Shown in pieces: positions 19,533 through 29,018 of a stretch of DNA of 64,000 bases. Numbering within the stretch: the stretch's first letter is position 1; the number at the start of each line of letters is the position of its first letter. A model generated the notes under the pieces. That model was not told the DNA's origin, ran no database searches, and saw only the letters and a list, made by a program, of their open reading frames with translations. The stretch comes from an uncultured Bacteroidota bacterium (lineage in GTDB: Bacteria > Bacteroidota > Bacteroidia > B-17B0 > Aurantibacillaceae). The position numbers and the translations under genes are program-made. Location: NCBI GenBank assembly GCA_903893815.1, contig CAITNS010000040.1, positions 62,001-126,000 on the forward strand. Reading direction: 5' to 3'.

Positions 19533-19823
19533 ATGGAAATATTAATTAAACCAATCATCACCGAAAAGATGACTTCTTTGGCAGAGAAGTTGAATCGCTA
19601 TGGTTTTGTGGTTGATAGAAGCGCCAACAAAGTACAAATTAGACAAGCTGTTGAAAAAATGTACGGTGTAAAAGTTGAATCTGTTAACACTCAACAATAC
19701 GTAGGGAAAGTTAAAACTCGTAACACCACTCGTGGTATTGCAGTTGGCCGCGTAAACCGTTCAAAAAGAGCTTTTGTCACATTAAAGAATGGCGAAGCAA
19801 TTGATTTTTACGCTAATATTTAA
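19533..19823 (+). CDS. rplW: 50S ribosomal protein L23
   Basis: uL23, 96 residues, at the tunnel exit. It forms the docking site for trigger factor and the signal recognition particle. IIKPIITEKMT-type N-terminus (here MEILIKPIITEKMTSL), then NKVQIRQAVEKMYGVKVESVNT, are diagnostic. The length is normal. It begins one base after the rplD stop codon and is followed after 20 nt by rplB. Confidence 0.97.
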   Translation: MEILIKPIITEKMTSLAEKLNRYGFVVDRSANKVQIRQAVEKMYGVKVESVNTQQYVGKVKTRNTTRGIAVGRVNRSKRAFVTLKNGEAIDFYANI

Positions 19824-19843
19824 TTTGATAAAAAGTAATAGAA

Positions 19844-20668
19844 ATGGCATTAAAAAAATTCAGACCGTTGACTCCAAGTCAACGTTTCAAAATAGCAACT
19901 GATAATTCAGATATCACAACAAGTACTCCAGAAAAAAGCTTATTAACTTCGGTTAAAAACAGCGGTGGACGTGATAATACTGGTAAAATGACAATCCGTA
20001 ACATCGGTGGTGGTCATAAAAAACAATACCGTATCATAGATTTCAAACGTAACAAAGATGGTATCGAAGGAACAGTAGCTTCAATCGAATACGATCCAAA
20101 CCGTACTTCTCGTATTGCTTTAATTCATTATAAAGATGGAGAAAAGCGTTACATCCTTGCTCCAGCAGGTTTAGAAGTTGGTAAAAAAGTTATGTCAGGA
20201 GCAACAGCATTACCTGAAGTTGGTAACTGTATGTTCTTATCAGATATTCCATTAGGAACTGTTATTCATAATATCGAATTACGTCCAGGGCAAGGTGGAG
20301 CAATGGCACGTAGTGCTGGAACTTACGCTCAGTTAACTGCTCGTGATGGTAAATATGCGATCTTACGTATGCCTTCAAGTGAGGTTCGTATGATTTTAAT
20401 TACTTGTAAAGCAACTATCGGAGCAACTTCTAATCCTGATCACTCTTTAGAGATTTCTGGAAAAGCAGGTCGTTCTCGTTGGTTAGGTCGTCGTTCTCGT
20501 ACTCGTCCAGTAGCAATGAATCCAGTGGATCATCCAATGGGTGGAGGTGAAGGACGTGCATCAGGTGGTCAACCTCGTTCTCGTAATGGTATTCCATCTA
20601 AAGGTTACAAAACTCGTTATAAAGCGAAATCTTCTAACCAACATATCATTAAAAAAAGAAGTAAATAA
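19844..20668 (+). CDS. rplB: 50S ribosomal protein L2
   Basis: uL2, 274 residues, needed for subunit joining and peptidyl transferase function. The N-terminal [15 protein letters not shown], the core [19 protein letters not shown] and the C-terminal [14 protein letters not shown] are diagnostic. The last contains the conserved histidine of the catalytic-centre loop. It ends in the basic tail HIIKKRSK. A 56-nt spacer to rpsS contains a short overlapping ORF (see findings). Confidence 0.98.
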   Translation: MALKKFRPLTPSQRFKIATDNSDITTSTPEKSLLTSVKNSGGRDNTGKMTIRNIGGGHKKQYRIIDFKRNKDGIEGTVASIEYDPNRTSRIALIHYKDGEKRYILAPAGLEVGKKVMSGATALPEVGNCMFLSDIPLGTVIHNIELRPGQGGAMARSAGTYAQLTARDGKYAILRMPSSEVRMILITCKATIGATSNPDHSLEISGKAGRSRWLGRRSRTRPVAMNPVDHPMGGGEGRASGGQPRSRNGIPSKGYKTRYKAKSSNQHIIKKRSK

Positions 20669-20724
20669 TAATTAATGTTTAATGGCTCGTCGTGAGATGG
20701 GTTTCAAAACTAAAAAAATAAACA

Positions 20725-20994
20725 ATGGCAAGATCATTAAAAAAAGGTCCTTTTATTGACCACAACTTAGAGAAAAAAGTTACTCAAATGAATGAGAGTA
20801 ACAAAAAGATAGTACTAAAAACATGGGCTCGTCGTTCTGTTATTTATCCTGAAATGGTTGGACATACATTTGCAGTTCATAACGGACAAAAATTTATTCC
20901 AGTTTACTGTACTGAAAATATGGTAGGTCATAAATTAGGTGAATTTTCTGCAACACGTCAATTCAAAGGTCATTCAGGTAATAACAAGAAATAA
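20725..20994 (+). CDS. rpsS: 30S ribosomal protein S19
   Basis: uS19, 89 residues, in the 30S head near the A-site tRNA, partner of S13. [12 protein letters not shown] and [30 protein letters not shown] are diagnostic and the length is typical. An out-of-frame ATG (20682) upstream opens a 25-codon ORF that overlaps the rpsS start. The true start is set by the conserved [10 protein letters not shown]. Confidence 0.97.
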   Translation: MARSLKKGPFIDHNLEKKVTQMNESNKKIVLKTWARRSVIYPEMVGHTFAVHNGQKFIPVYCTENMVGHKLGEFSATRQFKGHSGNNKK

Positions 20995-21017
20995 TCAGCT
21001 GATAAAGAAATTTAGTC

Positions 21018-21473
21018 ATGGGTAAAAGAAAAAGATTAGTAGCAGAGGCACGCAAAGAAGCAAATAAGAGTACTTATTTCGCTAAATTAAATAGCTGCCC
21101 AACTTCACCTCGTAAAATGCGCCAAGTAGCGGATTTAGTAAGAGGTATGGAAGCATATAAAGCATTAAATGTATTAAAATTTAATACACGTGAAGCATCA
21201 GGACGTTTAGAAAAATTATTAAAATCTGCGATAGCTAATTACGAAGCTAAAACAGGAGCTCGCCCCGAAGAAAATACATTATTTGTAACTTCACTAATGG
21301 TGGATAGTGCTTTAATGGCAAAACGTTTACGTACTGCCCCTCAAGGTCGCGGATACAGAATCAGAAAACGTTCTAACCACGTAACATTAGAAGTAGGTAC
21401 TGCAGTTGTTAGTACTAAAAAAGCTGAAAGAAAAGCAGCTGCAATAACTAAATCAGAAGATAAAAAAAATTAA
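21018..21473 (+). CDS. rplV: 50S ribosomal protein L22
   Basis: uL22, 151 residues, whose beta-hairpin reaches into the exit tunnel near the macrolide site. The conserved core is [22 protein letters not shown]-like (here [20 protein letters not shown]), and the hairpin is [17 protein letters not shown]. It is longer than the 110-residue E. coli protein: it has about 20 extra N-terminal residues ([17 protein letters not shown]) and a lysine-rich C-terminal tail, as is common in Bacteroidota. Confidence 0.97.
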   Translation: MGKRKRLVAEARKEANKSTYFAKLNSCPTSPRKMRQVADLVRGMEAYKALNVLKFNTREASGRLEKLLKSAIANYEAKTGARPEENTLFVTSLMVDSALMAKRLRTAPQGRGYRIRKRSNHVTLEVGTAVVSTKKAERKAAAITKSEDKKN

Positions 21474-21482
21474 TATAAGGAA

Positions 21483-22229
21483 ATGGGACAAAAAGCAAAT
21501 CCAATAGGTTTACGTTTAGGTATTGTTAAAGGTTGGGATTCTAACTGGTACGGTGGAAGAGACTATGCTGATAAATTAGTAGAAGATTATCAAATTCGTA
21601 ATTATTTAAAAGTTCGTTTACCAAAAGGAAGTATTTCTAAAATAGTAATCGAAAGAACATTAAAATTAATTACAGTTACAATCAATACTGCACGTCCGGG
21701 TATTATTATCGGAAAAGGTGGTAAAGAAGTAGATAAATTAAAAGAAGAGTTAAAAAAAGTAACTAAAAAAGAAATTCAAATCAATATATTTGAAATTAAA
21801 CGTCCAGAATTAGACGCACGTTTAGTATCTGATTCTATTGCTCGTCAAATTGAAGGACGTATTTCTTTCCGTAGAGCAGCAAAAATGTCTATCGCATCAA
21901 CGATGCGTATGGGTGCTGAAGGAATCAAAATATTAGTTTCTGGTCGTTTAGGTGGTGCTGAGATGGCACGTTCTGAAGGATACAAAGAAGGACGTACTCC
22001 ATTACAAACATTACGTGCGGATATTGATTATGCAGTTGCGGAAGCTCACACAACTTATGGCCGTATTGGTATCAAAGTTTGGATCTGTAAAGGTGAAATC
22101 TACGGAAAACGTGATTTGTCTCCTAACTTTGGTTTAGATAAAGAGAAAAAAGGTCCAAACACAACTCCTGCTCCTAAATTTGCAGGTCGTGGTCCAAAAA
22201 GAGACGATAAAAAAAGAAACGACAAATAA
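21483..22229 (+). CDS. rpsC: 30S ribosomal protein S3
   Basis: uS3, 248 residues, at the mRNA entry channel of the 30S subunit. It starts [15 protein letters not shown] type II KH domain contains [14 protein letters not shown], and the C-terminal S3 domain has [18 protein letters not shown]. It ends in a basic tail ([10 protein letters not shown]). It begins 9 nt after rplV and ends 42 nt before rplP. Confidence 0.98.
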   Translation: MGQKANPIGLRLGIVKGWDSNWYGGRDYADKLVEDYQIRNYLKVRLPKGSISKIVIERTLKLITVTINTARPGIIIGKGGKEVDKLKEELKKVTKKEIQINIFEIKRPELDARLVSDSIARQIEGRISFRRAAKMSIASTMRMGAEGIKILVSGRLGGAEMARSEGYKEGRTPLQTLRADIDYAVAEAHTTYGRIGIKVWICKGEIYGKRDLSPNFGLDKEKKGPNTTPAPKFAGRGPKRDDKKRNDK

Positions 22230-22271
22230 TAAAAGATAGAAAAACTTATTAGTTAAAGATATAATCAAGTC

Positions 22272-22703
22272 ATGATACAGCCAAAAAGAACGAAATATAG
22301 AAAAATGCACAAAATGAAAATGAAAGGCAACGCAAAACGCGGTGATCAATTAGCCTTTGGTTCATTTGGAATAAAAGCATTAGATGAAAGTTGGATAACT
22401 TCACGTCAAATAGAAGCAGCACGTATTGCTATTACACGTTTTATGAAACGTGAAGGACAAGTGTGGATTCGTATTTTCCCTGACAAACCTATTACTAAAA
22501 AACCAGCAGAGGTTCGTATGGGTAAAGGTAAAGGTGCTCCTGAATATTGGGTTGCTCCAGTTAAAAAGGGACGTATGTTATTTGAAGCTGAAGGTGTTCC
22601 TTTGGAAACAGCAAAAGAAGCTTTACGTTTAGCGGCTCAAAAATTACCAATCGTTACAAAATTCGTTATTCGTAGAGATTACGTAGAAGAAGTAACTGTT
22701 TAA
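22272..22703 (+). CDS. rplP: 50S ribosomal protein L16
   Basis: uL16, 143 residues, near the A-site of the peptidyl transferase centre. It starts [14 protein letters not shown] and contains [20 protein letters not shown], followed by [20 protein letters not shown]. The position of the conserved arginine hydroxylated in some bacteria falls in the FPDKP-to-GKGKG region. Length is normal (136-144 in most bacteria). Confidence 0.98.
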   Translation: MIQPKRTKYRKMHKMKMKGNAKRGDQLAFGSFGIKALDESWITSRQIEAARIAITRFMKREGQVWIRIFPDKPITKKPAEVRMGKGKGAPEYWVAPVKKGRMLFEAEGVPLETAKEALRLAAQKLPIVTKFVIRRDYVEEVTV

Positions 22704-22723
22704 TCATAATACGATTTAAGAAA

Positions 22724-22921
22724 ATGAAAAATACAGATATAGTTGCATTGTCAACAGCAGAATTGCAAGGTAAATTAAAAGAAGAGAAAGACGGTTTAAA
22801 CAAATTGAAATTAAACCATTCAATTTCTCCTTTAGAGAACCCAATTAAAATCCGCGATAGCCGCAAAGCAGTTGCTCGCATGAGCACTGAATTAACAAAA
22901 AGAAACAATACTTCTAAATAA
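22724..22921 (+). CDS. rpmC: 50S ribosomal protein L29
   Basis: uL29, 65 residues, beside L23 at the tunnel exit. A helical hairpin is visible, with [20 protein letters not shown], then [15 protein letters not shown] and TELTKR. The length is normal. It is 20 nt after rplP and 8 nt before rpsQ, as in the standard S10 order. Confidence 0.95.
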   Translation: MKNTDIVALSTAELQGKLKEEKDGLNKLKLNHSISPLENPIKIRDSRKAVARMSTELTKRNNTSK

Positions 22922-22929
22922 TAATAGTA

Positions 22930-23187
22930 ATGGAAGAAAGAAATTTAAGAAAAGAAAAAGTTGGTATCGTAAAAAGCAACAAGATGGAAAAATCTATTGT
23001 TGTAGCTGTGATGCGTAAAGTAAAACATCCAAAATACGGTAAGTTCGTTAACAAAACTTCAACTTTCGTAGCACATGATGAAAAAAACGAATGCAGTATC
23101 GGCGATACAGTTAAAATTAGCGAAACTCGCCCTTTGAGCAAAACAAAGAACTGGCGTTTAGTTGAGGTTTTAGAGAAAGTGAAATAA
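22930..23187 (+). CDS. rpsQ: 30S ribosomal protein S17
   Basis: uS17, 85 residues, an early-binding OB-fold protein of the 30S body. [20 protein letters not shown] and the later [18 protein letters not shown] are diagnostic. It is the last gene of the S10 part and runs on into rplN of the spc part with a 23-nt spacer and no terminator. Confidence 0.97.
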   Translation: MEERNLRKEKVGIVKSNKMEKSIVVAVMRKVKHPKYGKFVNKTSTFVAHDEKNECSIGDTVKISETRPLSKTKNWRLVEVLEKVK

Positions 23188-23210
23188 TACTTATATAAAG
23201 TTAAGAAGAA

Positions 23211-23579
23211 ATGGTACAAAACGAGTCAAGATTAGCAGTAGCAGATAACAGCGGAGCAAAAACTGTTCTAGTTATCCGTGTGTTAGGCGGTACAAAAAAA
23301 CGCTACGCATCTGTAGGAGATAAAATAGTTGTTACAATAAAAAGTGCTTTACCTTCAGGTAACGTAAAAAAAGGAACAGTGCATAAAGCTGTTGTAGTTA
23401 GAGTTAAAAAAGAAATTCGTCGTGCAGATGGTTCTTATATTCGCTTTGATGACAATGCTTGTGTAATATTAAATCAAGGTGATGAAATTCGTGGAACCCG
23501 TATTTTTGGGCCAGTAGCTCGTGAGTTACGCGATAAATCATTCATGAAAATCATTTCATTAGCACCAGAAGTGCTTTAA
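23211..23579 (+). CDS. rplN: 50S ribosomal protein L14
   Basis: uL14, 122 residues, on the 50S face, forming bridges to 16S rRNA with L19. It starts [17 protein letters not shown] and contains [18 protein letters not shown], then [13 protein letters not shown]. The length is exactly typical. It opens the spc part of the cluster without a separate promoter. Confidence 0.98.
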   Translation: MVQNESRLAVADNSGAKTVLVIRVLGGTKKRYASVGDKIVVTIKSALPSGNVKKGTVHKAVVVRVKKEIRRADGSYIRFDDNACVILNQGDEIRGTRIFGPVARELRDKSFMKIISLAPEVL

Positions 23580-23598
23580 TAAATAATAGCGAAAAGAA

Positions 23599-23916
23599 AT
23601 GTCAAAATTAAAATTAAAAAAAGGCGATACTGTAAAAGTAATATCTGGCGAATCCAGAGGCCAAGAAGGTAAAATTGTAACGATCAACACCAAAAACGAA
23701 CGTGTAGTAGTTGAAGGGGTGAATATGATCAGCAAACACACAAAACCAAGTGCGAAAAACGCAAATGGTGGTATTGTTAAACAAGAAGGTACAATTCATA
23801 TCTCAAACTTAATGTTTGTGGAAGGTGGTAAAACAGTTAGAATTGGTCGCGTTGTGAATGCAACTACTAACAAAATTGAGCGTATTTCTAAAAAAACTAA
23901 AGCAGTAATTAAATAA
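23599..23916 (+). CDS. rplX: 50S ribosomal protein L24
   Basis: uL24, 105 residues, an assembly-initiator protein near the tunnel exit. The KOW motif is [20 protein letters not shown], followed by [14 protein letters not shown] and [17 protein letters not shown]. Its stop codon TAA shares its last base with the ATG of rplE (TAATG), which suggests coupled translation. Confidence 0.97.
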   Translation: MSKLKLKKGDTVKVISGESRGQEGKIVTINTKNERVVVEGVNMISKHTKPSAKNANGGIVKQEGTIHISNLMFVEGGKTVRIGRVVNATTNKIERISKKTKAVIK

Positions 23917-24473
23917 TGGCAGCAACTTATTCTCCTAGATTAAAGGACAAATATAAAGCAGAGATTGTAGATAATTTAAAAAAACAATTTCAGTACACTT
24001 CAGCAATGCAAGTGCCTAAATTAGAAAAAATCTGTATTAACCAAGGTATTGGTGATGCTGTTTCTGATAAGAAAATGATTGAAACTGCTGTAAAAGAAAT
24101 GACTACCATTACAGGTCAAAAAGCAGTTCCAACGTATTCAACTAAAGATATCTCTAACTTTAAATTACGTAAAGGTGTAGCTATTGGTGTTCGTGTAACA
24201 TTACGTGGCGACAAAATGTATGAGTTTTTAGACCGTTTAGTAGCGTCTTCATTACCTCGTATTCGTGACTTTAAAGGAGTTAATGATAAAGGATTTGATG
24301 GTCGTGGTAACTATACATTAGGTATTACTGAGCAAATCATTTTCCCTGAAATCGATATTGATAAAGTGAGTAAAATCTCTGGTATGGACATTACTTTTGT
24401 AACTTCTGCACCAACAGATAAAGAAGCTCATGCATTATTAACAGAATTTGGTATTCCTTTCAAAAAGAAATAG
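23916..24473 (+). CDS. rplE: 50S ribosomal protein L5
   Basis: uL5, 185 residues, part of the 5S rRNA complex in the central protuberance, touching P-site t[20 protein letters not shown], then [20 protein letters not shown] and [19 protein letters not shown] are diagnostic. It overlaps the rplX stop codon by one base. rpsN follows 29 nt later. Confidence 0.98.
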   Translation: MAATYSPRLKDKYKAEIVDNLKKQFQYTSAMQVPKLEKICINQGIGDAVSDKKMIETAVKEMTTITGQKAVPTYSTKDISNFKLRKGVAIGVRVTLRGDKMYEFLDRLVASSLPRIRDFKGVNDKGFDGRGNYTLGITEQIIFPEIDIDKVSKISGMDITFVTSAPTDKEAHALLTEFGIPFKKK

Positions 24474-24502
24474 TATATTTACAGCCCTGAAAAAAAGATA
24501 AA

Positions 24503-24772
24503 ATGGCAAAAACAAACATGATAGCACGTGATGCTAAAAGAAAAAAACTAGTTGATACGTACGCAGCTAAACGCGCAGAGTTAAAAAAAGCAGGTGATTC
24601 AATGGGTTTACAAAAGCTACCAAAAAACTCTTGTAAAGTGAGAATGCGTAACCGTTGCAAATTAACTGGCCGTCCTCGTGGATACATGAGAGATTTCGGT
24701 ATCAGCCGTGTGACTTTCCGTGAGATGGTATTATTCGGTTTAATTCCGGGTGTTACCAAATCAAGCTTCTAA
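24503..24772 (+). CDS. rpsN: 30S ribosomal protein S14 (zinc-independent form)
   Basis: uS14, 89 residues, in the 30S head. It is the long C-minus form: the CxxC pairs of the 61-residue zinc form are missing, and [21 protein letters not shown] follows a long N-terminal part starting [15 protein letters not shown]. This form needs no zinc. A hairpin lies in the 60-nt spacer before rpsH. Confidence 0.97.
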   Translation: MAKTNMIARDAKRKKLVDTYAAKRAELKKAGDSMGLQKLPKNSCKVRMRNRCKLTGRPRGYMRDFGISRVTFREMVLFGLIPGVTKSSF

Positions 24773-24793
24773 AATAAGAGTATTAATGTATAA

Positions 24794-24814
24794 TTATCCT
24801 GAAAGTCAGGATAA
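24794..24814 (+). promoter_or_regulatory. Perfect hairpin in the rpsN-rpsH spacer
   Basis: TTATCCTG at 24794-24801 and CAGGATAA at 24807-24814 form an 8-bp stem around AAAGT. It ends 18 nt before the rpsH ATG and has no T run, so it is not a normal terminator. It could be a translational control site or an mRNA processing site; S8 is a known autoregulator of the spc operon in E. coli. Confidence 0.5.
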
Positions 24815-24832
24815 CATATAAAAACAAATAAA

Positions 24833-25231
24833 ATGACAGATACAGTATCAGATTACCTTACGCGAGTAAGAAACGCCATCAGCGCAAACCACAGAATCGT
24901 TGAGATTCCAGCTTCAAACCTTAAAAAAGAAATCACTAAGATTCTTTTTGAAAAAGGGTATATCTTAAACTACAAGTTTGAAGAGAACGAGAAAAAACAA
25001 GGAACTATTAAAATAGCCTTGAAATATAGTTCAACTAACAAATTATCAGCAATCCGTACATTAGACAGAGTTTCTAAGCCAGGTTTACGTAAGTATGCTG
25101 GTGTTGATACAATGCCTAAAGTATTAAACGGTTTAGGTATTGCTATTATCTCTACATCAAAAGGTGTAATGACTGACAAAGAAGCTAAAAAGCTTAATGT
25201 TGGTGGAGAAGTTTTATGTTACATTTCATAA
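24833..25231 (+). CDS. rpsH: 30S ribosomal protein S8
   Basis: uS8, 132 residues, binds helix 21 of 16S rRNA in the platform. [14 protein letters not shown] and the C-terminal [19 protein letters not shown], then [10 protein letters not shown], are diagnostic. In E. coli S8 represses the spc operon by binding its mRNA. A perfect hairpin just upstream of this gene is the only candidate for a local control element. Confidence 0.98.
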   Translation: MTDTVSDYLTRVRNAISANHRIVEIPASNLKKEITKILFEKGYILNYKFEENEKKQGTIKIALKYSSTNKLSAIRTLDRVSKPGLRKYAGVDTMPKVLNGLGIAIISTSKGVMTDKEAKKLNVGGEVLCYIS

Positions 25232-25234
25232 TTT

Positions 25235-25242
25235 AGAGGAGG
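25235..25242 (+). promoter_or_regulatory. Strong Shine-Dalgarno sequence for rplF
   Basis: AGAGGAGG with the core GGAGG 7 nt before the ATG at 25250. Perfect spacing and full complementarity to the anti-Shine-Dalgarno core CCTCC. No other gene of the cluster has more than a weak AAGGA. Confidence 0.85.
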
Positions 25243-25249
25243 AAAAAAC

Positions 25250-25804
25250 ATGTCACGTATAGGAAAATTACCAATTACAGTACCTGCAGGTGTAGAAGTA
25301 AACATCGCTGGAGCAAAAATTTCAGTTAAAGGGAAATTAGGTTCATTATCAGAGACTATTGATCCTGATATGATCGTAAAATTAGAAGACGGTGTTATTA
25401 ACGTATCTCGTCCAACAGATCAAAAACGTCACAGAGCATTACACGGTTTATACCGTTCTTTGATCGCCAATATGGTTACAGGTGTTTCTGAAGGATATAA
25501 AACAGAACAAGAGTTAGTAGGTGTAGGTTACCGTGCTACTAACAAAGGTCAATTATTAGAATTAGCTTTAGGTTATTCTCACAACGTTGTGTTTGAATTA
25601 CCTGACGAAATTAAAATTACGACAACTTCTGAAAAAGGACAAAATCCTAAAGTAATATTAGAAAGTTCTGATAAACAATTAATCGGAATGGTTGCAGCTA
25701 AAATACGTAGTTTACGTAAACCTGAGCCCTACAAAGGTAAAGGTATCAAATTTTCTGGCGAAATTTTACGCCGTAAAGCTGGTAAATCTGCAAGCAAAAA
25801 ATAA
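25250..25804 (+). CDS. rplF: 50S ribosomal protein L6
   Basis: uL6, 184 residues, near the sarcin-ricin loop and the factor-binding site. MSRIGKLPITVPAGVEV and the C-terminal RKPEPYKGKGIKFSGE are diagnostic, with two L6 domains of normal size. It is unusual in having a perfect Shine-Dalgarno sequence, in a phylum where most genes have none. This suggests that its translation is set differently from its neighbours. Confidence 0.98.
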   Translation: MSRIGKLPITVPAGVEVNIAGAKISVKGKLGSLSETIDPDMIVKLEDGVINVSRPTDQKRHRALHGLYRSLIANMVTGVSEGYKTEQELVGVGYRATNKGQLLELALGYSHNVVFELPDEIKITTTSEKGQNPKVILESSDKQLIGMVAAKIRSLRKPEPYKGKGIKFSGEILRRKAGKSASKK

Positions 25805-25846
25805 CATAATTCAATTAGTATTAATCATCTTCAAAAAACTGGAAAG

Positions 25847-26203
25847 ATGGCACTGAATAAAAAACAAAGAAGAGAACGCATTAAACTTAAAATCCGTAAA
25901 ACTGTAAACGGAACTGCAACTACACCTAGATTAAGTGTATTCAGAAGTAACTCAGGTATATTCGCACAATTAGTGGATGATTTAGCAGGTAAAACAATTT
26001 TAGCAGCTGGTTCTGATGATAAAACTATCAAAGGTTCAAAAGCAAACAAAGTTGATCAAGCTAAAGCAGTAGGTAAATTAATTGCTGAAAGAGCTACAAC
26101 TGCTGGAATCAGCTCAGTAGTATTTGACAGAAATGGTTACTTATACCATGGTCGTATTAAATCGTTAGCTGAAGGAGCTCGCGAAGCAGGTTTAAAATTT
26201 TAA
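25847..26203 (+). CDS. rplR: 50S ribosomal protein L18
   Basis: uL18, 118 residues, binds 5S rRNA with L5 in the central protuberance. The basic N-terminus ([20 protein letters not shown]), [18 protein letters not shown] and the C-terminal [20 protein letters not shown] are diagnostic. The spacer of 42 nt before it is among the longer ones. Order rplF-rplR-rpsE is standard. Confidence 0.98.
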   Translation: MALNKKQRRERIKLKIRKTVNGTATTPRLSVFRSNSGIFAQLVDDLAGKTILAAGSDDKTIKGSKANKVDQAKAVGKLIAERATTAGISSVVFDRNGYLYHGRIKSLAEGAREAGLKF

Positions 26204-26228
26204 TTAGTATAAAAAGAACATACATAAC

Positions 26229-26747
26229 ATGTCAAAAGAAGTTGTAAAAAAAGTAAAGTCAACAGACATCGAACTAAAAGATAAATTAGTTGCGATACAA
26301 CGTGTAACCAAAGTTACAAAAGGTGGTCGTCACTTTAGTTTCGCTGCTATCGTTGTTGTTGGTGATGAGAAAGGTGTTGTAGGATACGGATTAGGAAAAG
26401 CAAATGAAGTTACAGATGCTATCACTAAAGGTATTGATGATGCTAAGAAAAATTTAGTGAAAGTTTCTGTATTGAAAGGTACAGTTCCTCACTCAGAAAA
26501 TGGTAAGTTTGGTGGTTCAAGAGTTTTCTTAAAACCAGCTGCTCACGGTACTGGTGTAATTGCTGGTGGTGCGATGCGTGCAGTTTTAGAAAGCGTTGGT
26601 ATTACTGATGTATTAGCTAAATCAAAAGGTTCTTCAAACCCACACAACGTGGTAAAAGCAACTATTGATGCTTTAGCTAAAATGCGTGATCCATTAGCGA
26701 TTTCAAGACAAAGAGGAATTAATTTAGACAAAGTATTTAACGGATAA
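26229..26747 (+). CDS. rpsE: 30S ribosomal protein S5
   Basis: uS5, 172 residues, at the mRNA entry side, important for accuracy and helicase activity. The double-stranded-RNA-binding-like N-domain has [19 protein letters not shown] and [10 protein letters not shown]; the C-domain has [20 protein letters not shown], then [11 protein letters not shown]. It ends 11 nt before the small gene rpmD. Confidence 0.98.
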   Translation: MSKEVVKKVKSTDIELKDKLVAIQRVTKVTKGGRHFSFAAIVVVGDEKGVVGYGLGKANEVTDAITKGIDDAKKNLVKVSVLKGTVPHSENGKFGGSRVFLKPAAHGTGVIAGGAMRAVLESVGITDVLAKSKGSSNPHNVVKATIDALAKMRDPLAISRQRGINLDKVFNG

Positions 26748-26758
26748 TAACATAAGAA

Positions 26759-26938
26759 ATGGCACAAGTTAAGGTAACATTATCTAAAAGTCCTATCAAA
26801 AGGAACGCTAGACAAAAAGCAACAGTTCAGGCTTTAGGTTTAAGGAAATTAAACCATAGCATTATTAAAGAAGCAACTCCTCAAGTTCAAGGGATGATTA
26901 ATGCAGTTGCTCATTTATTGACAATCGAAAAAATTTAA
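26759..26938 (+). CDS. rpmD: 50S ribosomal protein L30
   Basis: uL30, 59 residues, a small 50S protein. The ATG at 26759 is 11 nt after the rpsE stop codon. The protein begins MAQVKVTLSKSPIKR, has the conserved ATVQALGLRKLNHS segment and ends LLTIEKI. Its size and its position between rpsE and rplO fix the identity. It is short enough to be missed by ORF callers with a 60-residue cut-off. Confidence 0.95.
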   Translation: MAQVKVTLSKSPIKRNARQKATVQALGLRKLNHSIIKEATPQVQGMINAVAHLLTIEKI

Positions 26939-26957
26939 TTAATAAAAGGAAATTCAG

Positions 26958-27404
26958 ATGAAATTAAATTCATTAACACCTGCAGAAGGTTCAGTAAAAA
27001 ATAACTTTAGAAGAGGTCGCGGACAAGGTTCTGGTGGTGGCGGTACAGCTACACAAGGTCACAAAGGTGCTCAATCTCGTTCTGGTAACAAAAAGAAACG
27101 TGGTTTTGAAGGTGGTCAAATGCCTTTACAACGTCGTGTTCCTAAATTTGGTTTCAAAAACATCAACCGTATTAACCACACTGGTGTAAACTTAGATGCG
27201 ATCCAAAAATTAGTTGATACAAAAAACATTACTGATATTACACGTGATGTATTATTAGAAAATGGTTTAGCTTCTAAAAATAGTTTAATCAAAATTATGG
27301 GTAGAGGTGAATTAAAAGCAAAAGTAAATATTACAGTTCACGCATTTACAGCAACAGCTAAAGCAGCTATTGAATCAAAAGGCGGTGTAGCAACAGAAAT
27401 CTAA
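26958..27404 (+). CDS. rplO: 50S ribosomal protein L15
   Basis: uL15, 148 residues, with a long basic extension into 23S rRNA. MKLNSLTPAEGSVKNNFRRG, then GTATQGHKGAQSRSG and GGQMPLQRRVPKFGFKN are diagnostic. AAGGA lies 8-12 nt before the ATG and is a weak Shine-Dalgarno match. secY follows after 28 nt. Confidence 0.98.
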   Translation: MKLNSLTPAEGSVKNNFRRGRGQGSGGGGTATQGHKGAQSRSGNKKKRGFEGGQMPLQRRVPKFGFKNINRINHTGVNLDAIQKLVDTKNITDITRDVLLENGLASKNSLIKIMGRGELKAKVNITVHAFTATAKAAIESKGGVATEI

Positions 27405-27432
27405 TATTACAAAGGAATACTAAAAAAGATAT

Positions 27433-28767
27433 ATGAAACGTTTTATAGAGACCTTCCAAAATATATGGAAGATAGAAGAGCTAAAGCAAAGGATTTTAAC
27501 AACCCTTGGCCTTATCCTGATCTATCGTTTAGGTTCTTATGTTGTATTACCAGGTATTGATACTGACGTATTGACGCAAGCTAATGCTAATGCTGATGAC
27601 GGAGGTATTATTGCTTTAATTAATGCTTTCGCTGGTGGTGCATTCTCAAGAGCTTCTATCTTTGGACTAGGTATTATGCCTTACATCACAGCTTCCATTA
27701 TTATTCAATTATTGGGTATGGCAGTTCCATATTTCCAAAAAATGCAAAAAGAAGGAGAAAGTGGTCGTAAGAAAATTAATCAATATACTCGTTTCTTAAC
27801 AGTAGCAGTTACTGCTGTTCAAGCTCCAGGTTATTTAGCAGCACAAGTTTATTCGAAACCAGGTGTTGTAGCTATTGATCACGCATGGTTTGGTATTCAA
27901 GCAACTTTAATTTTAGTTGCAGGCACCATGTTTATCATGTGGTTAGGAGAAAGAATTACAGATAAAGGTATTGGAAATGGTATTTCTGTATTAATTATGA
28001 TTGGTATCATCTCTCGCCTACCCTTTGCAATCACTTCTGAATTCGGTTCCCGTTTACAAAGTGCTGGTGGTGGTTTAATTATGTTCTTATTAGAAATTGT
28101 GTTCTTATTATTTATCATCGTGAGTTGTATTTTATTAGTACAAGGAACAAGAAGAATACCAGTACAATACGCTAAAAAAATAGTTGGAGATAAACAAATC
28201 GGTGGTGTTCGTCAGTATTTACCTTTAAAAGTTAATGCAGCAGGTGTAATGCCAATTATCTTTGCTCAAGCTATTATGTTTATCCCAGCCGCCGTTTCTG
28301 GTTTTTCTGGAGGTACTGGTGGTGTATTTGCTGATAGATATGGTTTTTGGTATAACTTTATCTTTGCTACATTGATTATTGCATTTACTTATTTCTACAC
28401 GGCTATTATGATTAATCCTAATCAATTAGCAGATGACATGAAGAAAAATGGTGGTTTTGTACCAGGTGTTAAACCAGGTAAAACAACAGCAGAGTTTATT
28501 GATGCAGTAATGTCTCGTATTACTTTGCCAGGAGCAGTTTTCTTAGCATTTGTAGCGATTTTACCTTCTATTGCAATTAAATTAGGAATTAATAGTGCTT
28601 TTGCCGATTTCTTTGGTGGAACATCATTATTAATCTTAGTAGGTGTAGTATTAGATACTTTACAACAAATTGAGACATATTTATTAAATCGCCATTATGA
28701 TGGTTTAATGAAAAACGGAAGAATAAAAGGTCGTAGTAATAACCAAATGACAATGCAACAAGCTTAA
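27433..28767 (+). CDS. secY: Preprotein translocase subunit SecY
   Basis: The channel-forming subunit of the Sec translocase, 444 residues with ten membrane helices; works with SecE, SecG and SecA. It is the general export route that T9SS cargo in this window must use first. GLGIMPYITASIIIQLL (plug and helix 2), ITDKGIGNGISVLIMIGI and the cytoplasmic loop with GFVPGVKPGKTTAEFID are diagnostic. It starts MKRFIETFQNIWKIEELKQR. It is followed directly by infA (3 nt), with no map or adk between them. Confidence 0.98.
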   Translation: MKRFIETFQNIWKIEELKQRILTTLGLILIYRLGSYVVLPGIDTDVLTQANANADDGGIIALINAFAGGAFSRASIFGLGIMPYITASIIIQLLGMAVPYFQKMQKEGESGRKKINQYTRFLTVAVTAVQAPGYLAAQVYSKPGVVAIDHAWFGIQATLILVAGTMFIMWLGERITDKGIGNGISVLIMIGIISRLPFAITSEFGSRLQSAGGGLIMFLLEIVFLLFIIVSCILLVQGTRRIPVQYAKKIVGDKQIGGVRQYLPLKVNAAGVMPIIFAQAIMFIPAAVSGFSGGTGGVFADRYGFWYNFIFATLIIAFTYFYTAIMINPNQLADDMKKNGGFVPGVKPGKTTAEFIDAVMSRITLPGAVFLAFVAILPSIAIKLGINSAFADFFGGTSLLILVGVVLDTLQQIETYLLNRHYDGLMKNGRIKGRSNNQMTMQQA

Positions 28768-28770
28768 TAG

Positions 28771-28989
28771 ATGGCAAAACAAGCAAATATTGAGTTAGAT
28801 GGAGTTATTTTGGAATCGTTAAGTAATGCGATGTTCAGAGTAGAATTGGAAAATGGACATGTAGTAATTGCCCATATTTCAGGAAAAATGAGAATGCACT
28901 ACATTAAAATATTAACTGGCGATAAAGTAAAATTGGAAATGAGCCCTTACGATCTTTCAAAAGGACGCATAACATACAGATATAAGTAA
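28771..28989 (+). CDS. infA: Translation initiation factor IF-1
   Basis: A 72-residue S1-like OB-fold protein that binds the A site of the 30S subunit during initiation. [20 protein letters not shown], then [20 protein letters not shown] and [11 protein letters not shown] are diagnostic and the length is exact. It lies between secY and rpmJ, as in Flavobacteria. Confidence 0.98.
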   Translation: MAKQANIELDGVILESLSNAMFRVELENGHVVIAHISGKMRMHYIKILTGDKVKLEMSPYDLSKGRITYRYK

Positions 28990-29018
28990 TTAAAGAAAAA
29001 AATAAATAACCTAAGGAA

